Position numbers and translations under genes: made by a program
The notes under the pieces: model-generated
Seen by the model: only the letters and a program-made list of their open reading frames with translations
The model's database searches: none
What the model was told of the DNA's origin: nothing
Part shown: positions 1 through 31,400 of the stretch, in pieces
Numbering within the stretch: position 1 is the first letter of the stretch
Layout: each line of letters starts with the position of its first letter
Assembly: GCA_013396655.1 (NCBI GenBank)
Contig: WBMV01000852.1
Location: forward strand, 124,001-188,000
Length of the DNA stretch: 64,000 nt
Direction: 5' to 3'
Source: Campylorhamphus procurvoides
Taxonomy: Eukaryota; Chordata; Aves; Passeriformes; Dendrocolaptidae

Positions 1-1794
1 TTCTACATTGTCCTTAATATGAAGGCTCTTATCTTCTCCACGAGATGCCAAACCACTTACCATTTTGGTTTTATTTAAATGCCATCTTAAAAATTTTAAA
101 ACTTATACTGAAAATGTTTCACCTATGAAAAAACTACTAATGCACCCTTTCAGAACAGAGAAGTATGCATATATAAAGTCAGTACAGGTACTTTTTCTGC
201 TGCCTTTAGGAAAGCAAAGAATGCAATTCTAAGTAAAACCAATCGGCAGCAGCCTGTTCTGTCATTACATCAAACACAGTTTCACAGTTGAAAAAGTTAC
301 TAGCTTTAAACATATGTTTCACTAAACCTCCATTTCCTAATGCTTTGTGACAAAACACATGGCCCAATCCTCGGCTCCTTGCTCTGGCATTCTTACAGTG
401 AAGTTCTGCAGGAGCAAGGTGTTCAGATTCAAGTCAATCTCAAAATAAGCTACTTTAGTGTTTTGTGCAGCTGATTCTCAAAACAAGGGGAGCATTTTCA
501 AATCTCCACAAAGTGGGAATAGATAAAAACAAGTCAAATTCCAAGCTATCCCTGTAAAAATCTAGAGCTCAGTTACAGGTGCTTTCATGGTCTGTAAGCA
601 GGTCTTATTTCTGATACTGCGAGCAGACATCCTCTCCTTTACCCCAGTGCAAGCAAACACAGCCTCCACTATCTGCAGGGAAGTTACATCAGCACAGAAC
701 TGGCGTAACAGGATACAGTAATTAGGGTTGAACACTTTGAAGCTGAGAAAACGATTTGTTTTTTTCCTGAAACACCGGCAGAATATTTTTCAAATTCCCA
801 TCCTGGTTATGGTAAGAACTGCTTAAAGCCCATGAGCACCTCCTACTTTTAAAATGTTTATTTAAGGGCTATAATTATACTGAATTGCATTATGTCTGCA
901 TCACTATGAAGTTTCCTTTCTTTTACTATTTGATTTTCATAATAACTTCTACAGCTTATGCACAACATTTAATGGCAGTAACTTTTGGAAACAGAGCCTG
1001 ATTCCTCATACCTCTGTCTGGGCAAAAAGGGTGCAGAACACTGTGTGCTTGAACTGAAAGATATTTATACTCATATTTACAGAAGTAAAGGGCTAGGAAG
1101 GGCCAAAGTACAAAGAAAGTGGGGCTCATAACATCCAATAAATTTGAGTTGATCTTTTCATCCAGGCTGGAAAAAGCTGACCATCTCTTAGATAAACGAG
1201 GTAAAGCATTGTTTCAACACCAGATAAATAAGGATAATATAGCACCTAATGTGACGTTTGTGCAACAGTTTTACTCAGTTAAAATAAGAGATACAGCCAA
1301 CAGGGTTTCAGATTCTGTGAACTAAACTTAAACTGAAACTAAAACATGTTTTAAGAGCTAAACCATTAATGTGTGTTGACTGCAAAGTAATAGATACAAG
1401 GGAAACTTTGCTCTAGAAAGTACAACCATGGTTAGCAGGCGTTAAAATATTCATATAAACAAAAACGAATATGTAACAGTCAATAAAAAAGAATAATGGG
1501 CAGTCTATTGGACTACTCCAAAATATTTACTAGAACTGAGGAAATAAAACTTCACATTTCCCATACTATTCTTGGAGCTCCTGTAGTGTTCACAAACCCA
1601 GGTTTTCCCCCACAACATCAAGAGTCATCAACTGCAGGATCCTGGCTATGAGAGTCTTGAAACACCAAACCCTTGGCTTTACAATCCCCAAAGTCTTTCA
1701 TAATGTAATTGATTGCACATTTTTAATATATTACAATTTGCTAAGTGAAGCCAACCACTCATTACCCCATCAGTACAGCCTGCACAAAGTACAG
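1..1794. other. PIK3CA downstream flank, no gene recognised
   Basis: AT-rich sequence with only short, non-homologous open frames on both strands. KCNMB3 is the expected next gene from conserved vertebrate order, but no KCNMB-like exon was recognised. It may be the distal part of a longer PIK3CA 3' UTR. Confidence 0.4.
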
Positions 1795-1800
1795 TTTATT
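1795..1800 (-). terminator. PIK3CA: Candidate PIK3CA poly(A) signal AATAAA
   Basis: Minus-strand AATAAACTGTACTTTGTG. The downstream T/G-rich stretch supports a real site. It is the nearest clear AATAAA to the stop codon within about 2.6 kb. Confidence 0.4.
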
Positions 1801-3308
1801 ATACACTTATATTCTAATCTAACACCAACTGTCAGCGTATTTTATATTACACGTGGTATTGCACTTTCTGAGCGGCACCTCGGTGCGTGTTTGCAAGTGA
1901 AAAAGCTGAACCCCCGAAAGCCCCAAACCTTTGGAATTCACTCCAAGTGCTGCCAATCTAGCAAGTTTAAAATGTTACGGTGAGCATCACCCACAGAATC
2001 ATGGGCTTCACTAATTAAAAAAACCTGTTTAATAATTAGAAAAACAGTCCTACCTGAAGTTGTGCATAAGGGCAATCTGAAATCCTCAGTACTCTGAACA
2101 GTTTCAAAAAGTGGTGCCAATTTCATTGATTGCACACATTGTAATTGTGTTAAAGGACAACAACTAGATTTACAAATATATATTACACACAGGCACAGAA
2201 CAGACAAAGATATAAAATGTTTGGTAACTCCACATGCTTTGAGCTAGCCAACATATCTGCTGCATGTTGAACTGCTTATTATTGATCATATTGAAAATCT
2301 AAATTTCTATTTCTGATGTATCTTACTGGATTCAACAACCACTTCCAAAGGAGGAAGAAAGAGGAGAAATGGTAGACCCAAAAATGGAGGGTTTAAATGT
2401 ACATTCTTTGAATAGCCAGCATATCACTTCAGTAATGTGAAGAGTGATTCCCAAAATTTTTTTAAGAGACTTAGGCCAAGTTCACCTCTGGCATTAGTGG
2501 GTGTATTCCCCACTGTTTCACTGGTACTTGTGTCCTCCTTCACTAGGGCTGAATTTGGTCCTAGGAGTATATCTGGTCACCTTAAGTGACATTAATGAAA
2601 ATGGGAGTCTTGGACAGATAGAACTGGGCTGCAAAATTAAAAGAGTGAATATGGGACAAATAATGTAAATAAAGAATATATATTAATAATAGTTCCTATT
2701 ATATAAATAGCCTTTATAAAAAAATAATCTTTCAATTATTTTAATAACTCACCTTTCTTTAGGTTCTGGAAAACATGTATGAAAAAAATCTATTCAGTTC
2801 AAGTTAGATTAAAGCAAACCTAAGATGAACACTACAGCTCTCTGTTGCACTAAACCCAATTCTGACCATTCAATTTCCAGGTTAGTCAGTTTTTGGGGAT
2901 GATAGGGAGTTTCTTTGTGAAGGTATGAATTGCACCCCTAGAAATACTGAGCAGAAGAAACACCATACTGCTTTCAGAAACTGTGCAGATGACAGACCCA
3001 GAAAGCAAAGGGTCACCTAAACCCCACAAATGTTAATGCCTCTGAGCACATTTAAAAGGCACTGTCCTCTCACTATTGTTTTTAGATCTTTGAGCTTAAA
3101 ACTCCTCTTCAAACTATGCTGCATTTAAGGAGTTGCTACCAGTTGAATTTTCTTTCCACTCTTCTCAATCCAGCATAGTCTCTACCTTCTGTACCAGATC
3201 TAAGATAATATGTGATGGACTCTTATGTTCATGCTAGAGCTATTTTTCCCTCTAATTTATCCTATCAAATGGAAAAAGTTTACCTTTTCGGACTTAAGGC
3301 ATAACATG

Positions 3309-4135
3309 AATCATAGAATCATACAATATGCTGAGTTGGAAGGGACCCACAAGGATCATCGAGTCCAACTCTTGGCCCTGCACAAGACATTCCAAGAGTC
3401 ACACCATGTGCCTGAGAACCTTGTCCAAATGCTTCTTGAACTCTGTCAGACTTGATGCTGTAATCGCTTCTCTGGGGAACCTGTTCCAGTGCCCGACCAC
3501 TCTCTGTATGAAAAACATTTTCCTGATATCCAACCTAAACATCTCCTGACTCAGTTTCATGCCATTTCCTCGAGTCTTGTCACTGGTCACCACAAAGAAG
3601 AGATCAGTGCCTGTCTCTCCTCTTCCCCTCACAAAGAAGATGTAGACTGCCATGAGGTCTCCTCTTCTCCAGGCTGAACAGACCAAGCACCCTCAGCCAC
3701 TCCTCACAAGGCCTTCCCTCCAGACCCTTTACCATGTTCATGGCCCTCCTTTGGATGCTCTCTAACAGCTTAATGTCTTTTTTATATTGTAGTGCCCAAA
3801 ACTGCACAGAGAACTCAAGGTGAGGCCGCCCCAGTGCAGAGCAGAGCGGGACAATCCCCTCCCTCACCTGGTTGGTGATGCTCTGCCTGATGCCCCCCAG
3901 GACAGGGCTGGCCCTCCTGGCTGCCAGCGAGCACTGCTGATGAATGTTCAACTTGCCATTGACCAGGACCACCAGGTCCCTCTCCACAGCTGCTCTCCAG
4001 CCTCGTGTTCCCCAGTCTACACACACAACCAGGGTTGCCCCATCCCAGGTGCAGAATCCGGCACTTGCCCTTGTTGAACTTCATACAGTTGGTGACTGCC
4101 CATCTATAATTTGTTGAGGTCTCTCTGCACACATC
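3309..4135 (-). mobile_element. CR1 LINE fragment, 3' end (about 830 bp)
   Basis: Reading the plus strand gives the reverse complement of a CR1 3' end: it starts with AATCATAGAATC, the inverted 8-bp terminal repeat, then GTTGGAAGGGACC and TCCAACTC. The minus strand holds three open segments in different frames (4132-3815, 4026-3604, 3686-3399) that together resemble the C-terminal part of the reverse-transcriptase ORF2, so it is frameshifted and inactive. It is 5' truncated and lies 228 bp past the PIK3CA stop, in the sense of that gene. Confidence 0.93.
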
Positions 4136-4362
4136 ATCCTAAAGCTTAACTTTTGAAGAGTACAATTTTAGTGCTATCTGAAACCCTGTTTTACATTATT
4201 TTCCAACAGTTGTCTGAACAATTCATCTCTTTTCTTGCCATAAATTCTAGTGTTGTTCATGGTTTGTGCAATTCCTATGCAACCAGTCTTTGCTGCTAAC
4301 GGGTATTAACAGTGCAGTACCCACAAAGCGGGGTATCAGTTCTTGTTTTCTTTGCTGTCAGT

Positions 4363-21920
<17,558 letters not shown>

Positions 21921-23129
21921 CTGAGTAAAAATCAGAAATTTAAAAATTTAAAATGCAAACATCAACAGGAATTTCAGATAAAACTGTTTAAACAACACTT
22001 AAAATTACAGACTAATATTTATGGCTTTATTTTATATTCACTAAAAAAGACTTGATAAAACCAATGCCTTAGGAACTTGTATTTGATCTAATTATCTACT
22101 GAAACAAAACAGTTCATAGCAGAATAACATTAATTTGGGAAAAATGCCACTATACATATGGTCTTAAAAATTAAGAGTATTTTTATTTTACCTGAACTTT
22201 ATAATTCATGATTAGAACACTTACATAGCATGGGAGATGAAAATATCTAATATTCAAATTATTACAGAAATTTTTATTCAAATCTCAAATCCAGTTCTTC
22301 ACATTTTTAATTTCAAAAGAGAAACAAATTATCATTTGGATGATACAAACCATCAGCTGTTGAGTTTAGCCAAAACCAATGCTTTAGTATTTTTTAAAAA
22401 CTTTTTTCTCATCTCAAACCTCTAAAGCATTCAAACAACACTAACTTAATAGTTTTAAATATTTACTAAAACCTCTAAGCTTGATTTTAAGAATCCATAT
22501 ACACACAAGGTTGGCTGTTGCTTTTTCAAATCAGTATAAGCTACTTATTGCAGCACCCTTTTTTCCATGAATGAGACAGAAGCACTGAGCTCCATTAATA
22601 CTTTCTAGTTGGGCTTGTTTTGTTTAGCACTGATTCCCTGTTCCAGTTCCCTTTGGCAGCTGCGTGAATGTCTCTGCCAAGACAAAGGAAAGGAGAGGAA
22701 CACAGGTCTGACCTTCCAGCTGTGCTGCTCCTGCCACCCTAGAGCAGCTACAAGAAAAACAGTGCCTGGACCAAGCAGAGATGTCTCACAGCCCAGGGGC
22801 CAAGGGCAGATGACAGCGAAAGAGCAGAACCACCAGGTTGGAACAGGGTGATACTTCACCAACAAACACTCGTAACTGTTACCTGTCTTTAATTTCCTTA
22901 ACCAGAGGCAACATTTGTCTATTTGCAAAAGAAATCCACCAAGAACTGCTGAGTTTGCTCAGGATTTTCACACACAAACAGTTGGCATTCTGCGACAAGA
23001 GGGAAGAAGGCTCTGTGTTGCAACATATTTGCTCCTCTTTGTTGTGAAGCCTGCTACTTTCACAGATTTTCTGTAATGAAACAAAGTTCCTTATCTCTGC
23101 TTTCACTGCTGTTAATTTTACAGAGATCC

Positions 23130-23400
23130 ATCATAAAATCATCAAATGTTAAGGGTTGGAAGGCACTTCAGAGATCATCTTTTTCCAACCCCCTGCCACA
23201 CCAGGTTGCTCAAGGCTTTGTCCAACCTGGCCTTGAACACTTCCAGGGATGGGGCAACCACAGCTGCTCCGGGCAACCTGTTCCATTGCCTCACCACCCC
23301 ACAGTAAAGAATTACTTCCTAGAATCCACCCAGCCTAAATTTCCCCTCTTTCAGTCTGTACCCGTTGTTCCTTGTCGCATCACCATAGTCACATACCCTC
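23130..23400 (-). mobile_element. CR1 LINE 3' fragment in PIK3CA intron 1
   Basis: Reverse-complement CR1 3' end on the plus strand: ATCATAAAATCATC, GGGTTGGAAGGCAC, CCAACCTGGCCTTGAACAC and GGGCAACCTGTTCC. About 270 bp, 5' truncated. Confidence 0.92.
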
Positions 23401-26400
23401 TTTGGACTGCCCCTCTGTCTTAGTTTTCTTAATAACAGAAAGGAAGGGAAACCCCCAAACCAACAGCTTCACATCACTTCTGTCTGACCAGCTTTCTGAA
23501 AGCTCTCACTGTGGAAAAGCAATTAATACTATACTTGCTCCTTGCTCAGCAGATTTTAAAAATATGTATTTATATAAATATACATTTCATGTACAGATGA
23601 ACAAAATTATAAATATATAAAATTTGTGTATAATTTTTTATATAAGTTAAAAAATAAAATAATAATTCTCGCTTCTGCACTTCTATGCCTTGGTACTTAC
23701 TTTCTGAAAAGTTTTCTTCCAAGTGCATCCAGTATCTGCTCTTGCCACACTTCAGTTCTTACAAAGAAGCACTAGAATGAAAATGATGTTTTCCCAAATC
23801 CACTGCTTCCTAAGCAACTCTGAGTAGCAATAGGGTTGTGTTTTTTAATCCCTCCTTTGTAGTTGTAGTTTGGGCTTTTAAAAATCCCCGCAGAACTACT
23901 GAAGTGCCACTGCAGATTTAGAAAAAATGCTTTTCCACTAACACCTCGTGCATATTTAGAAAGGCTTTGCAATTGACTTCTTTCTCAAAGAGAGCTTAAA
24001 GAAGCTGTTTCATTTCCCTCATCATTGTAATAGTCTCAGTGAGCGGATGCTGAAATGGAAAGTTCTAAGTACACACAGTGTATTTAAAGAGGCAAACTTG
24101 GGAAGCTTACCAATTACAAAACATCACCAGTGAACCCAAATAACACCGCTTAGAGTAACTTGAAGGATTCCAAATTACAGATAACTATCCTCAGCTTACA
24201 AATAAAAAGAAATATACAGGTTAAATGGCATCTTTCTTGATCAGGCAAAGCATGAACAAGACTCCCTCCTCACATCACTGCATCAAGGGCCTGTTTATAT
24301 TTCTTAATTACAAGCACAGGCAGAAACACATCACTGTTATGGCATAAACCAGCCCAAAAGCCCCAAACAAACATGAATATGCAGTCATATGAACTTTTCC
24401 TGTCCACACACATACAATGATAGTATAGATGGAACACAATCAAATGAAATATTTACAACACTGACTCAGTTTATACCAAAGTCTGTAAGTTCAGTTCCAC
24501 AATCCCGCTGAGAGGCCTCTGAACTGTAAGAGCCCATTTTCCCTGCAAGAATGGTGGCTCGTTCCACTGTAAGTCTTCCTTCCTCCCCACCAACAATTGC
24601 CAACAAAGAAACAGAGGCAGGACTGAGGGACACACACATACATATTAAATCCTTTTAGCCAAGTATCTCTTCAAAATAAATGTCAACCTCAGCTTCTTAA
24701 ATAATTCAAACGTTAAATGACAACTCAATACCATTTCTTCAAAAACTCGCAAATGATCCAAAAGTGACATCCCCAAATCTACACATTTTAAAGCGACTGC
24801 ACAAGGACAGCAGCTTTTGTTTTAAACTGGGATACAGACATGTGCTGGAACGGTGCACACAGTCATTCTGTGTGCACATTCACTTCACTCACACATGTAA
24901 TCACGCCTCCAGGGTTTGGATTTGGAAAGCAAAAATGTAAACAGAAACAGTTTTGAAGTATAGCTGGCAGCTTGTGTTTCTGTGTACACTTTCAAATCTG
25001 GAATGCTGCCTGGAATAAATAGAATCAATTATGTTCTTCGACAGTAAAAGGACTATAATTTTAAGGGAATTCTAGAGAGATGTTATTTGAGTCAAACTAA
25101 GGGAACACTTCAAACAAACGCTGCATCACACCTGCAATCCCTGACCTTCCAAAAGCATCTTAAACATTCTCCCCATGGACCTTGATGAGTACCCAACCTA
25201 GAAGTGATCAAGTTCCCTTCAAAAAGAGTAAACATACAGCTGAAAAAAAAAAAAGAGAAGATAAACAACATACCTACCATAATATAGATTCCTATTTGCT
25301 TCCAGATACTCTTACCATATTAATGCTAATTTATATAGTCTCTTTTCTTACAAAATAGAAATTAGCTATCATCTGATATAGCTGATATAGCCCCTTATTA
25401 AGAGATTCCAAGTTTAGAAAATTTGGTTTCAATAAACTATGACAGTTCTATCACCCCACAGGTAAAGACACACTGTGCACATCAGTGGGACAATCTATGG
25501 GGAAAAAAATTAACTGTTCCCTTTAGGAGACGTATAGCTAAGGCTCTCTCTCATCAGCACAAGCACCTACAGTTACTCTTCAGGCTCTGCAAGGAAATTT
25601 TTCCCTCTCTGATGTACCAATTAGCAAGTAATCCAGTAAACACAGAAGGAAGCAAGCACTGTACTGTGCTGTAATATTGTATTGAATGTATAAAGCATGG
25701 GATGCTTATGCAAAGAGGCGTACACATTCCACTGACTGAGAACTCAGTAATTTTGCATTGCTATAAACATCAGCTAGTGTTTCAAAATCCATTCAAAAGG
25801 ACAGACTAAACACTCAGTACCATTTTATCAGTCCATATTTGAAACTGAATGAGTCATTCAGTAAACTGCTACACTTTAATTGAAGCCCATTAGTTTTTCC
25901 AGTCACAAGACAAATCCCATTACACTGTTTTTATAGACAGGATGTAGCAATGTTCTATAATAATTTGTGGTATCTTTGGTATCAGGAGCAGCTCATTAGG
26001 ATTTGTGTCTAATGTGATTTCTTTTCCAAGCAGAAGTTTCCTCTAGAATCCTAGCTTTGCCATAAGAAAAAGGCTTCTATTCCTTAAAGAATCCTCATTC
26101 TCTGTCAAACGGACAGAATTATCAGCTACAGGTATGACCCCCAAAAAAGCTTTTATAAAGTACCGTGGAATCCCCAAAACAGAAGCTGTGGGTTTGTGTA
26201 GATAAAAAAGTTCCTGGAACAAGAATAACACTTTTCAGAATGCAAGGGACATTTCCACCTTCTTAAATGCCAGAATGTTTTATTCTCTTCAACCAGGCCC
26301 TCCAAAACATGAAGAAAACTGGGCAGAGTTGTCTGTCTAATTTTGCTGCTGTCCAAACCTGCTGTGTGGTGACAGTAAGACTGCCCCAGACTCGATATTT

Positions 26401-28437
26401 TCAGTACTGTCCTTTTGTTCTTCCTGCTTGCCATGCTGGCACTTCTCCAAAATCCAGGAAGACTAGTACAAGGATGTCAGAAACTGTCCTCCATGAAAAC
26501 ACTATTACACACAGATTTAAGGGGTAGAAATGCTGCTTTGTTTAAAATAGAAAACAAAAAGACTGTTGCATTGCCGTGATGTCTCACTTCTTACGTATTA
26601 TTTTCATCCTTATTTCCCAGAAAACACATGGATACGCGGAATTGCTTATCTGATCACAAACAGCAACTCAACAGAAGCAAACAGAAAGGTTCAACACTGT
26701 CAAAAACATCTCAGCAATTAGTTTCCTTCTGAAACAGACAAATAGTTCCAAACACTACCATTCTTATTTGTTGTTACCTACTTCTTCCCCCCTTCAAAAA
26801 CAGGGTCAAGTACATTTGGCTTGTTTTAGGTAGAGCTAAAAAACCCCTAGAATTATTGGAGACATATGTAGGATTACAGTGCAACAGAAATACAAGATCA
26901 TTCTTTTGTGCAAATTTAAAAGCTCACTGAAAATGAGTGAAAGCCGTTTCAGTTTAGTTAGATACGAGAACATGGGACAACTATGTTTCAGAGCTCTTTT
27001 CTTTAGTTATCTACATCCAGGTTTTTTTTAAATTTCAGAAGACAATATTCTTGTAGTGACTTTCAGATACCATGAATAAAATTAATGGTGAGGTCATCTT
27101 GAAAAAAAAAGAACTCACTATAAAGTATTGTCCACGAGGCAGTATGTGTTTTATGTTACTGAATAAAACACAGGATCAAAAAGTTGAAACAAAACCAAGA
27201 TGAACAGCTTAAAAATATTTTACTATTGCTGGAATACTTTTTTTTCCTTCCAAGAAAACCGAAAGAGCTTTGTGAATTCTTATATTCAAATCCCCTTGCT
27301 CACCCTCCCCCACCCATGCAGGCACAATGTTTATAGCCTCACTCACTGTCTGGGAGCCACGAAAACAGGATCACGAGAAAGAAACATTTGCAAGTTGCTG
27401 GTGACCTCTACAATTCCCACTACGACTGTGCTTTTTCCCTAGGGATCCCATGACATTCCAAAGGCAGAATGTCTGTCCTAGAACATTTTCTTCCAGTTAA
27501 AGGCAGAATTTTTTCTCATGTTAAACAAAGAAAAGCCTGGAATTAGATCTTCCTTTTAAGTCCAAAATCATTCAGTAGTTCCATTTCTAGATCCACCTCA
27601 AAGGGCAGGATTTTGTTATTTATAGGACTAATAGTCATAAAGCACAACAAAGAACTAGAAAAGCGATGCATCTTCTCTTTACACTTCACCTATCTGCTTA
27701 CTCATTACTTTAGCAATTAGCTTGGCTTGCTGTGTAGCAGGATGAGAATTTCTCTCCCACCTGGTTCTGTTCTGGTTGGAGCTGTTCTTCCACAGCGAGG
27801 TGCGAGCTCTGGAGCTCAGTGAGCACCACTCAAGTTCTGTCAAGCTCTTCAAAAAAAACCCTTAAAGTCTGGCAACAAAATCAGAGCAACGTGCCATTTT
27901 GTACCCAAAGAAGGTTTTTCTCTGATTACATATTTTTCTTTAATACTCCATTTCATATGGCTGACAAACATTGCTTTATGTGAACATCAGAAAGAACATG
28001 AAGCAGAAGCACACCACAAACCATACTCTGCTCGTTGCTATAAATATTAAAGGTTTCAATGTCAGCTTTTGCAGTTCTGCTTTTGGAAATTAGTGCAAAA
28101 CGATGTAAGCAAAAGATCACTCTAAAACATAATTCATTAAGCTAGACCTGTGAAGTAACAAATGCTGAATATATAACTAAAAATACAAAAATTCCACCTT
28201 AAATAATGCTGTTTAGTTTTTTCTCCATGTTTCTTCCCATCCTCCCACTTTCCTGGGATATTTGGACCGCAGACAGTAAACAGGATCTTTAAAAACAGGA
28301 AGTGCTGGCACACAGACAAGGAACCAGAGCAGAGTCAATCCAGGTGTTCCGCACTCCGGTCGAGTCCGACTCTCCACGCGGTGGGACCAGCTGTGCAGCA
28401 GACCTGTAACTGGGAAAGGGCCTTCCCTAGTGCTTAC

Positions 28438-28482
28438 CTCCCCCAGGGACGTCACCTTGGCTTTTAGAAGCAACTCCCTCTG
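28438..28482 (-). other. Candidate non-coding or alternative 5' exon inside PIK3CA intron 1
   Basis: On the minus strand a GGGGGAG/gtaagc donor at 28438/28437 is preceded by a ctgctgcag acceptor ending at 28483. The putative 45-nt exon includes a CRE-like TGACGTCC. About 60-120 bp further along lies a cluster of CpG dinucleotides (28345-28380) that is unusual for this AT-rich intron. This is splice-site inspection only. Confidence 0.2.
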
Positions 28483-31400
28483 CTGCAGCAAGATAAACCT
28501 CCAGTTGCACTGAGGAAGAGGAAAGATTTCCTCTCCCACTGTCCATATCCAGAAGGGCAGGGAAAGAACTGCAATAAAACTCCGGAGGTTCTGCAGACCT
28601 CACACAGCCACACTTGCCTCACAACCAACACTATCAAGAGGGTTCAATCTATGAGGTTCACCTGACCAGCTCCTCTGGATGGAAGGCACAGAGGGCACTG
28701 TGTTCCTAAGAAAACGTGACTGAGATTAGGCCCACTTCTGTTTATTAATCTACATTCATCTTTACACAAAATATTCACCCTGTAAGCCCTTTCTTTACTA
28801 ACAAGCAGCTGAGAAAGACATCAGACTGACTTACAGTTATCTTGTGTACTTCCCACATAACATTTCTTAGGATGGAGTCTGGCAGCAACTTTAAACTGAG
28901 GTAATGGTTTTCTGCTGTACTAAGTTACTCCAGACCCTGAAAGCAACTAATGTGTAAAAACAAAAAACTTCTGGAGTGGCAGTGGATAGCACTACTTTTG
29001 CATCTTCACAGATTTTTAATATTAAGCTTGGAACAGTGAACTGGAAGACCAAAGTTTCTGTTCTGTAATCCAAACATTAATTAGCTTTCCATTTATTGTA
29101 TCTTAACTGATTTCTGCAGCCAAACAGTATTTACAGAAGTATGGGTCTAGTCTACGTGGATTTACTGAATTCATTAGAATTTCAGCAGAAATCATTATCT
29201 TTTATTTACTGGCAAACAGAGGATGGGATGCAACTTCATTTTTGTTAGAGCATTTGTAAGGAACCACATGCCTCGGCAAAAGCCTTGGAAGTAGGTTGTT
29301 TTATTTTTCTCTTTGTTTAAGCTCCTAAACTGAAACACTGAAACAATACTTTCTCCACTGAGCTATTTCTTAGCTCCCTTTTCAAAACCATTTGTTGAGA
29401 GAAGGAAGTTTGTGGCAGAGGTAACACAAAGTCACAGCCACCGTAATGAAAAAACCTCAATTTTGCAGTGAAATACACTTGTCCTATAAACAGCTGAAAT
29501 TCAGACAGTTCTTAGCAAATTATCCTATACAAAGGCACGTGGAATGAGATAGCAGGCAAACAAACCAAGTTCCTTGCAAACACTGCCCTGTAGAAGCTGT
29601 TGTCTGTTCTACACGAGCTACAACCACAGCTGGAAAACACCACCGCTTTTCAAGACTGAGTTAGAAATACTGAAGTCCTACTCCCTGGTAAACTTGTTTG
29701 TGATACAGAGTCAATGGTGATTAACTAAATATTTATTTAGCAGTAGATGATAACCCTGCTGAAAGGTAAGCAACAGTTTTCCACAGAATATCATCAACAG
29801 AACCTTATTTACTCCAGCAACAGATGGAGGCTGTCCTGCCTACCCCTCACACCAAGTGCAGAGGCTGTTCAGCTGCAAAGCATTTGGCACCACTAATTGT
29901 TCCCATCAGGCTTCATCTCCCTAAAGGTCACAGAGCCCATAGGTGTGTTGTACCTAAGCACATCAGAAAACTGGGCCTGCTATGTGAAACAACACTGAAG
30001 ACTGAATTCCTGATTCTGTAAGAGTATCTGGCTGTGCCATCTAAGTTACAAAGAAACCAAAGTTTCCTGAGGATTATTACTTCCCTTCTAGCTGTAGAAC
30101 ACCCCTGGCAGAACAACCTTTTTCTCTGCACTTACAGGTTGGATACCACCACCACGATGCTGAAGACACTAATGCATTTGCATTTGTGTTCAACAAGTGC
30201 AAACAAACATGATTCTTTGTGACTATGTCACTTGGTCCTGCATGCTCCAGCCTGAAGTACAAAACCAGCTCTGGTGAACCGACAAATGGTTCTTCAGCAT
30301 CTTTATCCAAATATTTATCATTCTTGTACATGTCTGTTGGAAGCATCTGTTATGATTCGATGTTAGAAGTCCTCTGTCCAAATTAAGATGCAAAAGACAC
30401 CAAATATCAGGTCAACCATACTGACTTTGTAACATTAAGTGTATGGGGAAAGAGAAAGAGCAAGACAGAAAGCACAAGCAGAAGATAGTCATCAAGGAGT
30501 ACCCAGCAGGATCCCATTGGTCCCTCACGGCCCTGGGCTTCATGGTGGTGGAATCCCATCCAGTTCACTCCCTGAGACACTTTTATACCACCCCTCTTTA
30601 GAGGCGAGAGTGGAAGTGGTTTTCAGTTCCTCATTAGAGACAGTGGGAGTAGCTCTGCCCTCATTGGCGTGAGAGGCAGAGCAGCGTGGCCTGACCATCC
30701 TGCATGCTCAGGTCTTAATTCCGTGCGAGGCAAATACTCCTCAAAATCCAGTGTCCTGTTTGTGACCGCACTTGTTGGACTTGTTGCACTCGTTCCATCA
30801 CACACCACCACAGAGGTGGTGTGAAAAGCGCCAGGTCCAATCCCATCTCTGCAAGGCCAGAACAGGAACTGCTCCTTTCTGTGGCTTCTGCAGGGGCACC
30901 CGGGGTATTTCTGCAACAAGCCTCACCACTGAGCTGGATGTTTAAGGAACATACTGCAAAAGTTATTAACCCTTTCCTTACAGCATCTGCCCTGCAAACC
31001 ACACAAAAGCAAGATTCATGTGTGGGACTACCAGGTTCATTAAGCTGTTTGCTGTGCATCTCTTTTTCCTCTACTTTCAAGCTGTAACCCAAATTGTTTC
31101 TCTAACGAGGTCAGGGTACCAGCAATTCGTGTTTAATACATCTGAAAGACATAGCTAATGTTTGCCTAAATAGATAATGTTTGTAGTTAACATGAACTTT
31201 CCAAAGAAGTGACATAAGCTCATAGGTATTTAGGCAGTGACTATCAGCCACATCTCTGCAATGGTTTAAAGATTTCCCAGCTTTCCAGCTTGGGAAGTCA
31301 CTTTCATAGCCAGATTTAATGCTTTGAGACTAAGGTACATGCAGCCTACTACTAAAGTCAGAGCTATGGAAGAGGGATATGTTAAATAAAAAGACTTTTA

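Larger units (their letters stand above)
1795..4362 (-). other. PIK3CA: Probable PIK3CA 3' UTR
   Basis: No gene can be supported between the PIK3CA stop and the window start. On the minus strand an AATAAA hexamer lies at 1800-1795, followed by T/G-rich sequence, which would give a UTR of about 2.6 kb. Other AATAAA hexamers on this strand lie near 862 and 75, so longer forms are possible. The interval includes the CR1 fragment at 3309-4135. The true end cannot be fixed from sequence alone. Confidence 0.4.

Noticed and set aside
1648..1983. Plus-strand open frame of 111 codons
   Set aside because: No homology recognised, and it is antisense to the likely PIK3CA 3' UTR with no matching start or splice context.
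1..3300. Expected KCNMB3 exons next to PIK3CA
   Set aside because: No plus-strand frame resembles a KCNMB protein.
3399..4132. Three overlapping minus-strand frames resembling a reverse transcriptase
   Set aside because: They are frameshifted pieces of a truncated CR1 LINE, annotated as a mobile element rather than genes.
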